DNA of 64,000 nt from Rhizobium sp. BT04 (GTDB taxonomy: Bacteria; Pseudomonadota; Alphaproteobacteria; Rhizobiales; Rhizobiaceae), in assembly GCF_030053135.1 (NCBI RefSeq), contig NZ_CP125652.1, forward strand, positions 3,714,501-3,778,500. Reading direction: 5' to 3'. Under the pieces are notes generated by a model. It did not search any database, was not told the origin of the DNA, and saw only the letters and a program-made list of their open reading frames with translations. How positions within the stretch are numbered: position 1 is the first letter of the stretch; each line of letters opens with the position of its first letter. Shown piece by piece: positions 46,376-55,070 of the stretch. Both the position numbers and the translations under genes were made by a program.

Positions 46376-46939
46376 GTGGCTATTTCGCCCCCCAGTGATC
46401 TGGTCCTGGACGTTGTCAAAGCTGCCGACCCCATGGAGGTTCAGGCGGCCCAGGAAAAATTGAAGGCAAATCGTGCGGCCTTTGCCGCAACGAGCCTCGC
46501 CGAAAACGGCAAGGGCTTCTCCAATACGGTCGATGTTCTCGATCATGTCGGCCAGAAGAGCGGCCTTAATAACATTCAGAACCGCACCAAGGCCGAGGAA
46601 GTGCCGGAGAGCTACCGGAAATTCGAGGCCATGGTTCTGCAGAATTTCGTCAAGTCCATGCTGCCGAGCGAAAGCGAAGACGTCTACGGCAAGGGCGCGA
46701 CCGGCGATATCTGGAAAGGCATGATGGCCGAACAGCTCGGCAACACCATGGCCAAGGGTGACGGCATCGGCATCGCCAAGCAGATGTACAGCGAGCAGCT
46801 GCACCGGCAGGAAGGCAAAATCGTCAATGCCTCGACCGATGATCGTGACCGCAACACTGCGATCAGCATGATCGACGACTTCCAGCGCAAGACATTCGGC
46901 ACGCCGACCGCCGACGCCAAGTCCGATGGAACAGGGTGA
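46376..46939 (+). CDS. flgJ: Rod-binding protein FlgJ, single-domain form
   Basis: The 187-residue protein contains the rod-binding domain (about 75-140: ESYRKFEAMVLQNFVKSMLP; GDIWKGMMAEQLGNTMAKGD). It lacks the C-terminal muramidase found in enterobacterial FlgJ. It probably caps the rod during assembly. The GTG at 46376 is chosen for the GAGG site 9 bases upstream. Peptidoglycan cutting may be done by the separate transglycosylase at 35764. Confidence 0.87.
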   Translation: MAISPPSDLVLDVVKAADPMEVQAAQEKLKANRAAFAATSLAENGKGFSNTVDVLDHVGQKSGLNNIQNRTKAEEVPESYRKFEAMVLQNFVKSMLPSESEDVYGKGATGDIWKGMMAEQLGNTMAKGDGIGIAKQMYSEQLHRQEGKIVNASTDDRDRNTAISMIDDFQRKTFGTPTADAKSDGTG

Positions 46940-46988
46940 TCTCAGGCCCGTGCGGCCTGAAATCTGAATCCTGTTCTCAATGAAAGAG

Positions 46989-47042
46989 TTAGAGCATGCT
47001 GCCGTCCGAAAACCGCGCACACTTTTCGGCATCATGCTCTAA
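46989..47042. repeat. Palindromic repeat, AGAGCATG type
   Basis: TTAGAGCATG (46989-46998) pairs with CATGCTCTAA (47033-47042). Inside, GCCG-TCCGAAAA and TTTTCGG-C also pair. It resembles the AGAGCAATTCC family in its outer bases but is shorter. It lies between flgJ and the FlgN-like gene and could attenuate or stabilise the transcript. Confidence 0.7.
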
Positions 47043-47064
47043 GCGACGCATAACCGAGGGTACA

Positions 47065-47430
47065 ATGGAAATAGTTTCGAACGAATACAGGATCAAATCC
47101 GTTCTCGGACGCCTCGAAATGATCATCGACAATGAGAACACCCGGATCGGCAGCGATCCGCAATTCGATCTCAAGGTCTCCAATGCGCATAAGAGTCGCT
47201 GCCTCTACGAGCTGTCGATGCTTTTCCGCGACACCGATCCGGCCGAGCTCGCGGCTGCCCATCTCGATCAGCTGCACGGCCTGAAGAAGAAGCTGGTTCT
47301 CAATGCCCGCCGGGTCGAGGCGCATCTCGAAGCGGTTCGCGCTGTCGCCGACCTGCTGAAGAACGCCGTTCAGGACGCCGATGCCGACGGCACCTATTCC
47401 CAGGAACAATTCGCCACGCGTGGTAACTGA
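47065..47430 (+). CDS. Small helical protein, possible FlgN-like chaperone
   Basis: The 121-residue soluble, helical protein (YELSMLFRDTDPAELAAAHL; LHGLKKKLVLNARRVEAHLE) follows flgJ. The length and helical character fit FlgN, the export chaperone of FlgK and FlgL, and the place after flgJ is where flgN often lies. Direct similarity is not clear. GAGGG precedes the ATG at 47065. It overlaps the next gene by one base. Confidence 0.7.
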   Translation: MEIVSNEYRIKSVLGRLEMIIDNENTRIGSDPQFDLKVSNAHKSRCLYELSMLFRDTDPAELAAAHLDQLHGLKKKLVLNARRVEAHLEAVRAVADLLKNAVQDADADGTYSQEQFATRGN

Positions 47431-47969
47431 TGATCAAGCTCGTCCTCACCGGTGTCTGGGTTTGCGCCATCACCTTGGCATCGGTCTATTTCTCGGTGTA
47501 TCTGGCGACCGCGCCGGCACCCGCGGCAACGGATTCCAAGCAGAGCGCGCTCGAACTGGTGAAGGGTGAAACGATCACGGTACCGATCATCGGTGACGGC
47601 GCGATCACCGGTTACTTCCTCGGCCGCGTGTCGTTCATGATGAACAAGGAAATGTTGAAGGGTGTGACGCTGCCGCTGGCCGAGATGACGACGGACGAGC
47701 TTTTCAGCCTGCTCGTCGGCAACAAGATGGTCGATATCGCCCATATCAAATCTTTCGATCCGAAGGCCTTCCGCGAAGAGATCAGGAATGGCATGAACGA
47801 GCGCCTCGGCGGCGAATATGTCGCCGACGTGATGCTGGAGCAGCTCGACTATCTCTCCAAGGACGATGTCAAGCAAAGCTCCGCCGGCCAGCCGAAGAAG
47901 GTGGGCACGCCCGTCAAGATCGTCGAGACCGCACCGGCCGGCGAAACGCCGGCACCGGCCGCCCACTAA
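47430..47969 (+). CDS. Membrane-anchored protein at the end of the flhA operon, function unknown
   Basis: The 179-residue protein has an N-terminal membrane anchor (about 5-27) and a periplasmic part with ETITVPIIGDGAITGYFLGR and FDPKAFREEIRNGMNERLGG. It ends in a Pro/Ala-rich tail. The overall shape, a single anchor followed by a small periplasmic domain, recalls FliL, but this is only a structural likeness. It is co-transcribed with flgJ and ends at a strong terminator, which closes the motility region. Confidence 0.78.
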   Translation: MIKLVLTGVWVCAITLASVYFSVYLATAPAPAATDSKQSALELVKGETITVPIIGDGAITGYFLGRVSFMMNKEMLKGVTLPLAEMTTDELFSLLVGNKMVDIAHIKSFDPKAFREEIRNGMNERLGGEYVADVMLEQLDYLSKDDVKQSSAGQPKKVGTPVKIVETAPAGETPAPAAH

Positions 47970-47986
47970 AGACCGTCCAATCATCG

Positions 47987-48020
47987 ACGACAAACGGCGC
48001 CGCAGGGCGCCGTTTGTCGT
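47987..48020 (+). terminator. Terminator closing the motility region
   Basis: A perfect 15-bp stem, ACGACAAACGGCGCC (47987-48001) and GGCGCCGTTTGTCGT (48006-48020), has the loop GCAG. It is followed by only two T bases, so it is very stable but has a weak T-run. Confidence 0.8.
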
Positions 48021-48256
48021 TGGCGCGTGTGGTTAATAAACCACTTATACGAGCATGGAAATTCAAGGAATTTTCCTAAGGGTTGTTTGAAACCGTCCTG
48101 TTATATCAGGTGCCACAGCTTGGCATGGGCCGCTTCCGGGGTCGGGGCGACGCCGTCCCGGCGGGACGCGACCGGCCTTTTGAGCGCCGATGCGGGAAGT
48201 TTGGGCTTGTTTTCCGGGATGTCGGGCGGATGAAGCATCCTCGGCAGGAGGTTGGA

Positions 48257-49096
48257 ATGAATCTGATTGCAAACTTCGCGGTGCTCGCATCGCGGCGGAC
48301 GATCTTCGATCTGCCGGTCTGCGACCTCGGCTGGGACGACGCTCTCGTTTTCATCAACGAGCTGGCCTCCATTCCCGTCGGCCAGACCGTGGTTTGCTTC
48401 GTCAATGCCCACAACATGCTGACCGCGCTTCGCGACGACGAATATTATCGGATCATGTCGCACAATCTGGTGCTGCCGGATGGCATCGGCCTCAACATCG
48501 CATCGCAGATCGCCCATGGTGCGCCGTTTCCCGCCAATCTGAACGGCACCGATTTCGTGCCAGCCTTCCTCACCTTCATGGAAGCCCCGCGTCGCATCGG
48601 CCTCATCGGCGGCACGCGTTCGGTCGTCGAGGCGGCGGCGGAAAATTTCCGCAGGCATACGCCCTGGCATGAATTCACCGTCATTTCCGACGGTTATTTC
48701 GACAAGGTCGATTCCTCCGCCGTCACCGAGGACCTTGAGCGTCAGAAGGTTGATATCCTGATCGTCGGCATGGGAACGCCGCTGCAGGAGAAATGGGTTC
48801 ACGACAATATCCGTGCCGATCATGCGCGCCTGGTGCTGACGGTCGGCGCTCTTTTCGACTTTGTCTCCGGCGCCGTGCCGCGTGCGCCGAAGACGGTGCG
48901 GATGATGCGCCTGGAATGGGCCTATCGCCTGCTGCAGGAGCCGACGCGCCTCTGGCGCCGTTACATCATCGGCATTCCGGTCTTCCTCTTCCATGTCCTG
49001 CGCTACCGCTTCCGCCGGCGCGAAAGGATCCTCAGCCATCCGGAAGAGCACGCCACCACGCTGCAGCCGCGGTCGGAGCATAAGAAGGCGAGCTGA
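48257..49096 (+). CDS. WecG/TagA/CpsF-family glycosyltransferase
   Basis: The 280-residue protein matches GT26 enzymes that transfer a sugar, often N-acetylmannosaminuronate or a related sugar, to a lipid-linked intermediate. Family segments are FVNAHNMLTALRDDEYY, VLPDGIGLNIASQ with D75, RIGLIGGTRSVVEAA, VGMGTPLQEKWV and SGAVPRAPKTVRMMRLEWAY. The ATG at 48257 has an excellent AGGAGG site; the frame is open further upstream without similarity. It probably acts in surface polysaccharide synthesis. Confidence 0.88.
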   Translation: MNLIANFAVLASRRTIFDLPVCDLGWDDALVFINELASIPVGQTVVCFVNAHNMLTALRDDEYYRIMSHNLVLPDGIGLNIASQIAHGAPFPANLNGTDFVPAFLTFMEAPRRIGLIGGTRSVVEAAAENFRRHTPWHEFTVISDGYFDKVDSSAVTEDLERQKVDILIVGMGTPLQEKWVHDNIRADHARLVLTVGALFDFVSGAVPRAPKTVRMMRLEWAYRLLQEPTRLWRRYIIGIPVFLFHVLRYRFRRRERILSHPEEHATTLQPRSEHKKAS

Positions 49097-49316
49097 GCCG
49101 ACAGCGCCGCGCGTCTTTTCAGACGCGCAAAGGACGTTGCAGCCCTTGGAATGGCGTATGATCTGTCCTTAAGTTGATGCCGATTTAACGATAGATGCAT
49201 AGTTCTTACACGCTGCGGTTAACCATTTCTTTGCCATGAATATTTAGACTGGTTTAATCATCTGCGCCCGTGCGGATGAGCGAATTCGGCCATCCTGTGC
49301 ATGAGATGTGGCGCAA

Positions 49317-51080
49317 ATGTACGATATCAGGGCCAGAAGCAGTTTCCACGATCGCGCAGCCGCAGGGCTGCGTGACGACCGCTATGGATCGCCTCGGCCG
49401 AACCGGCCTGATATCGCCCCGCCGGAGGCCGAACTGCTGCGCGTCATCGGCCGTGCGCTGGAAGAGCAGCGCGCAAAAGCGGCGCCCACGCCGCCGCTGG
49501 TCGACCGCATCGAAACCATCCTCGGCAATCGCCTGCGGGCCGCCAATGATGTCGGCCTTCCGCTTCCTCGGGAACGGGCGCGTCATGAACAGCTGGCCGC
49601 TCCGGCCAGCGAGCCGATGATCTTGCATGAACCGCTGGCCGCGATTCGTGAGGAACCGGCCGAGACCCTGCCGGCGGCGCCACTGCGGCGCGTCGGCGGC
49701 ATTGGTCTTCTGACAATGGTCGCGGCTGCGACGATCATCGGCGCGGGCCTGCCGGCATTGATGCCGACTTCGCCAGCCCTCTACCGCGCCGAAGCGATGC
49801 TTGCGGTGAAGACCGATGCCGCAAGTCGCGCCGCCTTCACCCAGGCAGCAGTGAAAGGGCTGCTGTCGGCGCGGGTGGTTGCTTCGACGGTCGCCGCCCT
49901 GAAACTCGATCACGATCCCGAATTTGCCGGCCGCGGTGCCGATGCGCTTGGCGTTGCGCTCGATCTCCTCTCGGCGACCGGTACTGCCGCCGATCCGGCC
50001 TCGCGCGCCGAGGCGACGTTGAAACACGCGGTCGAGATTCTGCCCGATGCCGCCTCCGGCACGATCCTCGTGAGGGTGACGACAGGCGACAGCGGCAAAT
50101 CCATGCGCATCGCCGCGAGGCTTGCTGAAGCAGTTTCCTCGGTAGATGGACCCGGCGGCAACGCCGAAACCGACGCCGCCTTGCGCAAGGCCTATGACGA
50201 GGCGAAGGCGGCGCTTGCCGCCTTCACGGCAAAGAGCGGCGAGGGCAATGTCAAGGTGGCGGTCGATCTTCGCCGCCAGATCGACCGGCTCGATGCCGAT
50301 CTGAAAGAGGCAGACCAGAATATCCTCGACGCCAAGGCGCAGGCCGACCGGCTCAAGGCGGCAAAACTTGCCGGGGTGCTCGACGGTTCGTTGCCCGCCG
50401 ATATGCTTTCGCCGGCGCTGCAGGACTGGCGCGACAAATATGCCGTCGCCAGGACAGCGCTGGCCCAGCTTTCGGCCGAGCTCGGCCCGCGCCATCCGCG
50501 CCTCTTGCAGCAGCAGACCGAAACCGATGGCGTGAAGGAGAATATGAGCAAGGAACTGACCCGTCTAGCTCAGGCCGCCAATGTCGCCGCCAAGGCTGCC
50601 GTCGATGCGCGCAAGGGCTTGAACGACCGCCGCAACACGCTGATCGCTCAAAGCCGGGATACCGGCGTCGATCTTTCCCGGCTGACCGAGCTCAGCGAGA
50701 AGGCCAATGCCGCGCGTTCGCGCCTGGAAAATGCGGCTCCCGCGTCGGCCGGAACGGTTGCCGATGGCCGCGTCACGCTCATCAAGCCGGCATTGGCAAC
50801 GGCGGTATCGGCGAGGGATGGCCGGACCGGACGTTCGCTCGCCGGCGCTGCCGCGGGTCTCGTCGCAGGTCTTGCTGCAGCTTTCCTGCTGCGCCGGCGT
50901 AAACCCATGGCCGTACCCGAAGAGGAAATGCCGGTATCCCTCCCGCTGTCTTCCGCGCCGCCGGCACCGCAATCTGTCCCGCCCCCGGCCGACGAGATGG
51001 AGATGCTGCGCTCCGAGATCTCCGGCCTGCGCGACCGGCTTCGTATTCATGCGCTCGAAGCGCGGCAGCCGCTGCGCTGA
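49317..51080 (+). CDS. Wzz/GumC-like polysaccharide chain-length or export protein
   Basis: The 587-residue protein has a Pro-rich cytoplasmic N terminus, a membrane helix (about 130-150: GGIGLLTMVAAATIIGAGLP), a Wzz-type periplasmic region, long coiled-coil stretches (about 285-480) and a second membrane helix (AGAAAGLVAGLAAAFLLRR). It has no C-terminal tyrosine kinase domain. A Pro-rich tail with a short final helix follows. Start is ATG 49317 or GTG 49308. With the upstream WecG-type gene it suggests a surface polysaccharide function. Confidence 0.75.
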   Translation: MYDIRARSSFHDRAAAGLRDDRYGSPRPNRPDIAPPEAELLRVIGRALEEQRAKAAPTPPLVDRIETILGNRLRAANDVGLPLPRERARHEQLAAPASEPMILHEPLAAIREEPAETLPAAPLRRVGGIGLLTMVAAATIIGAGLPALMPTSPALYRAEAMLAVKTDAASRAAFTQAAVKGLLSARVVASTVAALKLDHDPEFAGRGADALGVALDLLSATGTAADPASRAEATLKHAVEILPDAASGTILVRVTTGDSGKSMRIAARLAEAVSSVDGPGGNAETDAALRKAYDEAKAALAAFTAKSGEGNVKVAVDLRRQIDRLDADLKEADQNILDAKAQADRLKAAKLAGVLDGSLPADMLSPALQDWRDKYAVARTALAQLSAELGPRHPRLLQQQTETDGVKENMSKELTRLAQAANVAAKAAVDARKGLNDRRNTLIAQSRDTGVDLSRLTELSEKANAARSRLENAAPASAGTVADGRVTLIKPALATAVSARDGRTGRSLAGAAAGLVAGLAAAFLLRRRKPMAVPEEEMPVSLPLSSAPPAPQSVPPPADEMEMLRSEISGLRDRLRIHALEARQPLR

Positions 51081-51200
51081 ACGAACATTTCCTTGCAAGT
51101 TTGATATTGCCTTGTTGCTTTCCGACAGGATAGGGCGTTAGCGGGCATTTGACGCTCGTCGACTATCCATAGATTGACGCAAAACAGGGCGGAGAGACGC

Positions 51201-52100
51201 GTGACGACAGTAATCGACGGCAAGAACGTAGCTGCATCGGTCATTCAGACGGTCAAGAGTGCGACGGCAGCGTTGGAAAGGAGCAGCGGCGTTACGACAG
51301 GCCTTGCGGTCGTCATCGTCGGCGACGATCCGGCGAGCCACGCCTATGTCGGCTCCAAGGGCCGCATGGCCAAGGAATGCGGTTTCAAGTCGGTCCAGCA
51401 CACGCTGCCGGCCGAGACCAGGCAGGAGGATCTGGCAGCCCTCGTCGCCACCCTCAACGCCGATCCGTCGATCCACGGCATCCTGGTGCAGTTGCCGTTG
51501 CCGAAGCCGCTCGACAGCGAGCCGATCATTCAGTCGATCCTGCCGGAAAAGGATGTCGACGGGCTCAGCGTCATCAATGCCGGCAAGCTCGCCACCGGCG
51601 ACCTGAAGACCGGTCTGGTCTCCTGCACGCCGGCCGGCGCCATGGTCTTCGTCCGCCGCACCCATGGCGAGGACCTCTCCGGCCTCAACGCCGTCGTCAT
51701 CGGCCGCTCCAACCTATTCGGCAAGCCGATGGCGCAATTGCTGCTCAACGCCAATGCCACGGTGACGATCGCGCATTCCAGAACCAAGAACCTCGCCGAG
51801 GTCTGCCGCAACGCCGATATTCTGGTCGCCGCCGTCGGCCGGCCGGAGATGGTCAGGGCCGATTGGGTGAAGCCGGGTGCGACGGTTATCGATGTCGGCA
51901 TCAACCGGGTGCCGGCCCCCGACAAAGGCGAAGGCAAGACCCGGCTCGTCGGCGATGTTGCCTTCCAGGAAGTCGCCGAGGTCGCCAGCACCATCACCCC
52001 GGTGCCCGGGGGCGTCGGCCCGATGACCATCGCCATGCTGATGGCCAACACTGTCATCGCCGCCCATCGCGCGGCCGGGCAGACCCCGCCACAGTTTTGA
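51201..52100 (+). CDS. folD: Methylenetetrahydrofolate dehydrogenase/cyclohydrolase FolD
   Basis: The 299-residue bifunctional enzyme interconverts 5,10-methylene-, methenyl- and 10-formyl-tetrahydrofolate using NADP. The catalytic YxxxK is Y49-VGS-K53. The substrate loop [11 protein letters not shown], the NADP-binding [17 protein letters not shown] and the C-terminal [15 protein letters not shown] are all present. The start is a GTG at 51201 preceded by GGAGAG. It is a single gene, convergent with aglR. Confidence 0.96.
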   Translation: MTTVIDGKNVAASVIQTVKSATAALERSSGVTTGLAVVIVGDDPASHAYVGSKGRMAKECGFKSVQHTLPAETRQEDLAALVATLNADPSIHGILVQLPLPKPLDSEPIIQSILPEKDVDGLSVINAGKLATGDLKTGLVSCTPAGAMVFVRRTHGEDLSGLNAVVIGRSNLFGKPMAQLLLNANATVTIAHSRTKNLAEVCRNADILVAAVGRPEMVRADWVKPGATVIDVGINRVPAPDKGEGKTRLVGDVAFQEVAEVASTITPVPGGVGPMTIAMLMANTVIAAHRAAGQTPPQF

Positions 52101-52102
52101 TT

Positions 52103-52203
52103 AGAGCAATTCCAGGAAAACTGCGAAGCGCCTTTGCCGGGAATTGCATAAAACAAAAAGTTAGAGCGGTTTTGCGTTTCTATGAAAAGCTGAACCGCTC
52201 TAG
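52103..52203. repeat. Palindromic repeat, AGAGCAATTCC family, copy 3
   Basis: The element occupies the whole gap between folD and aglR. It opens with AGAGCAATTCCAGGAAAA, then GGAATTGCATAAAACAAAAAG, then AGAGCGGTTTTGCG with partner GAACCGCTCTA. It matches the copy at 42895 over most of its length. The aglR stop codon (52200-52202 on the minus strand) lies within its last bases. Confidence 0.87.
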
Positions 52204-53225
52204 ATTTGCGGGGCAGGGCCGGTCGAGGCCCTGACGATCAGCTCGGTCTTCCAGAGCTCCTGGTCGGGGAAGGGGGCGGCCTGCTTCACCGTGCCGATCA
52301 GCCGCTGGGCGATGCGGACGCCGGCGGCCCGCAAGGACGAGCGTGTCGTCGTCAGCGGCACCGAGAAGTTTTCCGGCTTCAAGAGCGGCAGCACGTCGTC
52401 ATGGGCGATCAGCGAAATATCCTCGCCGAGCCGCAATCCCGCCTGATTGACTGCGCGGATCGCGCCGAGCGCCAGCACCGTGCTGGAACAGAGGATCGCC
52501 GTCGGCCGCTCCGGCAGCTGCAGGAACCGTTCCATCGCCAGCAGGCCCTGCTCGTCCGTCATCAGCGCGTGGCTCATGCAATCTTCATCGAGCGCCAGCC
52601 CGCGCTCAGCAAGGGCTGATATGACGCCGTTCTTCCGGCGGATGGCGAAATCGAGATGCATCGGCCCGTTCATCAGCGCAAAGCGCGTATGGCCGAGCTG
52701 CAGCAGCAGCCGCGTCGCACCGTAGAAGGCCCCTTCATTGTCGATGTCGAGATAGGGATAGTCCGGCTCCGAACCGAAGGAGCGGCCGTGCACGACATAG
52801 GGCATGGAGAGCGATTTCAGCATGGGAAGCCGCGGGTCGTGGCCGCGCATATAGGCGACGAACAGGGCGTCGACATTGCCGCTGATCGCAAGGCGCCGCA
52901 ATGCGGCCACCTCGTCATCCGGGTCGGCCGGCATGATCACGAAATGGAAGTCGTGGCGCACGGCCTCTTCGCCGAGCCCGGCCAGGAATTCGCCGAAATG
53001 CACGTCGGAGTGGTGGCCGGGCGCCGTCGGCATGACGAGGCCGATCGAGCCTGCCTTGCCGGTCGCCAGCCGCTGCGCCGCCTTGTTCGGCCGGTACCCG
53101 GTTTCCTTGACGGCCTGAAGTACGCGCTCCCGGGTCGCCTCGTTGACCTCGGGATAGCCGTTGAGCGCTCGGCTCACCGTCGTCTGCGACAGCCCCAGCA
53201 ATTCCGATAGCTGTTTGAGATTCAC
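52200..53225 (-). CDS. aglR: LacI-family alpha-glucoside regulator AglR
   Basis: The 341-residue repressor has an N-terminal LacI helix-turn-helix (LKQLSELLGLSQTTVSRALN) and a sugar-binding core (IGLVMPTAPGHHSDV; LNGYPEVN hinge helix region). It starts at GTG 53225 with GGGAGGAAG upstream. It is divergent from aglEFGAK, which it is expected to repress in the absence of alpha-glucosides. Its stop codon is provided by the adjoining repeat. Confidence 0.93.
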   Translation of the reverse strand: MNLKQLSELLGLSQTTVSRALNGYPEVNEATRERVLQAVKETGYRPNKAAQRLATGKAGSIGLVMPTAPGHHSDVHFGEFLAGLGEEAVRHDFHFVIMPADPDDEVAALRRLAISGNVDALFVAYMRGHDPRLPMLKSLSMPYVVHGRSFGSEPDYPYLDIDNEGAFYGATRLLLQLGHTRFALMNGPMHLDFAIRRKNGVISALAERGLALDEDCMSHALMTDEQGLLAMERFLQLPERPTAILCSSTVLALGAIRAVNQAGLRLGEDISLIAHDDVLPLLKPENFSVPLTTTRSSLRAAGVRIAQRLIGTVKQAAPFPDQELWKTELIVRASTGPAPQI

Positions 53226-53293
53226 CTGTTATGCTTCCTCCCGGCCCGCTTTGCGGCCGTCTTGAAAAGGCCTGCCGCCTCCGAGTGGCATCC

Positions 53294-53303
53294 AAAGCGC
53301 TTT
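53294..53303. promoter_or_regulatory. LacI-type operator core near aglR
   Basis: AAAGCGCTTT is a perfect palindrome, in the context CCAAAGCGCTTTCA. It lies 69 bases upstream of the aglR start. With the second copy at 53454 it suggests autoregulation and possible looping. Confidence 0.75.
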
Positions 53304-53453
53304 CAATTATGTAGCATTTGACGCGCTTGACTCAAGAAAAATCGCTCCATATTTCCCGATAGGCGCCGCTGCGCCGCGATAACAGCCGTATTCACAACCG
53401 GTTATCGCGAATTGACTTGACTCCATTCCACCGAAAGTGAAATGAGTTGGGTG

Positions 53454-53467
53454 TCAAAGCGCTTTGA
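53454..53467. promoter_or_regulatory. LacI-type operator upstream of aglE
   Basis: TCAAAGCGCTTTGA is a perfect 14-bp palindrome with the same AAAGCGCTTT core as the site at 53294. It lies 55 bases before aglE, downstream of TTGACT hexamers at 53412 and 53417, which is a fit place for repression. Confidence 0.82.
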
Positions 53468-53522
53468 AATTTCTTTTTAAGGGAATTCGGCGCGGTTGGG
53501 ATTGTGATGGGAGGATGATCAC

Positions 53523-54884
53523 ATGAAAAAGTCATTTTTGATGGGCGTTGCCGCGGCAGCGCTTTTTGCCGGCGCTGCGTCCGCGGCCGATTTGAAATTT
53601 GCCCCCGGACAGGATGCCAAGTTCAACTGGAAGAGCTATGACGAATTCAAGGCTGCCCACGCCGATCTGAAGGGCCAGCCGCTGACGATCTTCGGGCCGT
53701 GGCGCGGCGAGGACGAGGCGTTCTTCCAGAGCGTTCTTGCCTATTTCACCGAAGCCACCGGCATCGATGTCAAATATTCCTCTTCCGAAAACTACGAACA
53801 GCAGATCGTCATCGATACGCAGGCAGGCTCGCCGCCGAACATTGCCGTTCTGCCGCAGCCGGGCCTGCTCGCCGATCTCGCCAGCAAGGGCTTCCTGACG
53901 CCGCTCGGCGATGACAACTCCAAGTGGATCAAGGACAATTACGGCGCCGGCGACAGCTGGGTCGGGTACGGCACCTACAAGGGCAAGGACGGCAAGGAAG
54001 CCTTCTACGCCTTCCCCTACAAGGCCGACGTGAAATCGCTGGTCTGGTATGTTCCGGAGAACTTCGAGGAAGCCGGCTACAAGATCCCGACGACCATGGA
54101 AGAACTGCATGCCCTGACCGACCAGATCGTCAAGGACGGCGGCGTTCCCTGGTGCATCGGTCTCGGTTCCGGCGGCGCCACCGGCTGGCCGGCGACCGAC
54201 TGGGTCGAAGACCTCATGCTGCGCATGCAGCCGCCGGAAGCCTATGACAAGTGGACGACCAACGAGCTGAAATTCACCGATCCGGCCGTCGTTGCCGCGA
54301 TCGACGAATTCGGCAAGTTCGCCAAGAACGCGAAATACGTCGATGGCGGCGTCGCGGCCGTGGCCTCGACCGACTTCCGCGACAGCCCGAAGGGTCTGTT
54401 CGCGGTTCCGCCGAAGTGCTACATGCACCACCAGGCCTCGTTCATCCCGTCCTTCTTCCCTGAGGGCACGAAGCTCGGCCAGGATGCCGACTTCTTCTAC
54501 ATGCCGACCTATGCGTCGCATCCCGAGCTCGGCAAGCCGGTTCTCGGCGCCGGCACGCTCGTCTCGATCGCCAAGGACTCGAAGACAGCCCGCGCCTTCA
54601 TCGACTTCCTGAAGACCCCGATCGCCCACGAGGTCTGGATGGCGCAGTCGAGCTTCCTGACCCCGTATAAGGGTGTCAGCACCGAAGCCTATGCCAACCC
54701 GCAGATGAAGAAGGAAGGCGAGATCCTGACCTCGGCCACCACCTTCCGCTTCGACGGTTCCGACCTGATGCCGGGCAAGATCGGCGCCGGCGCCTTCTGG
54801 ACGGGCATGGTCGATTTCGTCGGCGGCAAGTCGGCCGAAGAGGCTGCAGGCGAAATCCAGAGCGCCTGGGACGGCATCAAGTAA
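53523..54884 (+). CDS. aglE: Alpha-glucoside ABC transporter substrate-binding protein AglE
   Basis: The 453-residue protein has a signal peptide (1-22, GAASA then ADLKF) and a family 1 extracellular solute-binding fold (LTIFGPWRGEDEAFFQSVLA; YEQQIVIDTQAGSPPNIAVL). It binds sucrose, maltose, trehalose and similar alpha-glucosides in the periplasm for AglFGK. It is first in the agl operon. Two strong hairpins follow before aglF. Confidence 0.95.
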   Translation: MKKSFLMGVAAAALFAGAASAADLKFAPGQDAKFNWKSYDEFKAAHADLKGQPLTIFGPWRGEDEAFFQSVLAYFTEATGIDVKYSSSENYEQQIVIDTQAGSPPNIAVLPQPGLLADLASKGFLTPLGDDNSKWIKDNYGAGDSWVGYGTYKGKDGKEAFYAFPYKADVKSLVWYVPENFEEAGYKIPTTMEELHALTDQIVKDGGVPWCIGLGSGGATGWPATDWVEDLMLRMQPPEAYDKWTTNELKFTDPAVVAAIDEFGKFAKNAKYVDGGVAAVASTDFRDSPKGLFAVPPKCYMHHQASFIPSFFPEGTKLGQDADFFYMPTYASHPELGKPVLGAGTLVSIAKDSKTARAFIDFLKTPIAHEVWMAQSSFLTPYKGVSTEAYANPQMKKEGEILTSATTFRFDGSDLMPGKIGAGAFWTGMVDFVGGKSAEEAAGEIQSAWDGIK

Positions 54885-54897
54885 TCTTCAAAATGCT

Positions 54898-54959
54898 GCC
54901 GCCGGCTTGCCGGCGGCACGGCTTGCATGACTGGCCGGGCTCGCAAAGAGCCCGGCCAT
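54898..54959 (+). other. Two stem-loops between aglE and aglF
   Basis: Stem 1: TGCCGCCGGC (54898-54907) with GCCGGCGGCA (54910-54919). Stem 2: TGGCCGGGCTC (54933-54943) with GAGCCCGGCCA (54949-54959). No T-run follows. Such hairpins after a binding-protein gene usually protect its mRNA and lower expression of the permease genes. Confidence 0.8.
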
Positions 54960-55070
54960 CGCAGGCTGTATTGTGATGGGGCAATGCGAATAGATTGACG
55001 ATGACCGGCGCTGACCCGTCAGCATAAAGACCGGTCGGGATAAGATCAGGGGAAGCAGGGGAGGGACGAA

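Noticed and set aside
46989..47042. Hairpin between flgJ and the FlgN-like gene read as an operon-ending terminator
   Set aside because: There is no T-run after the stem, and the outer bases resemble the dispersed repeat family; the next genes have no clear promoter of their own.
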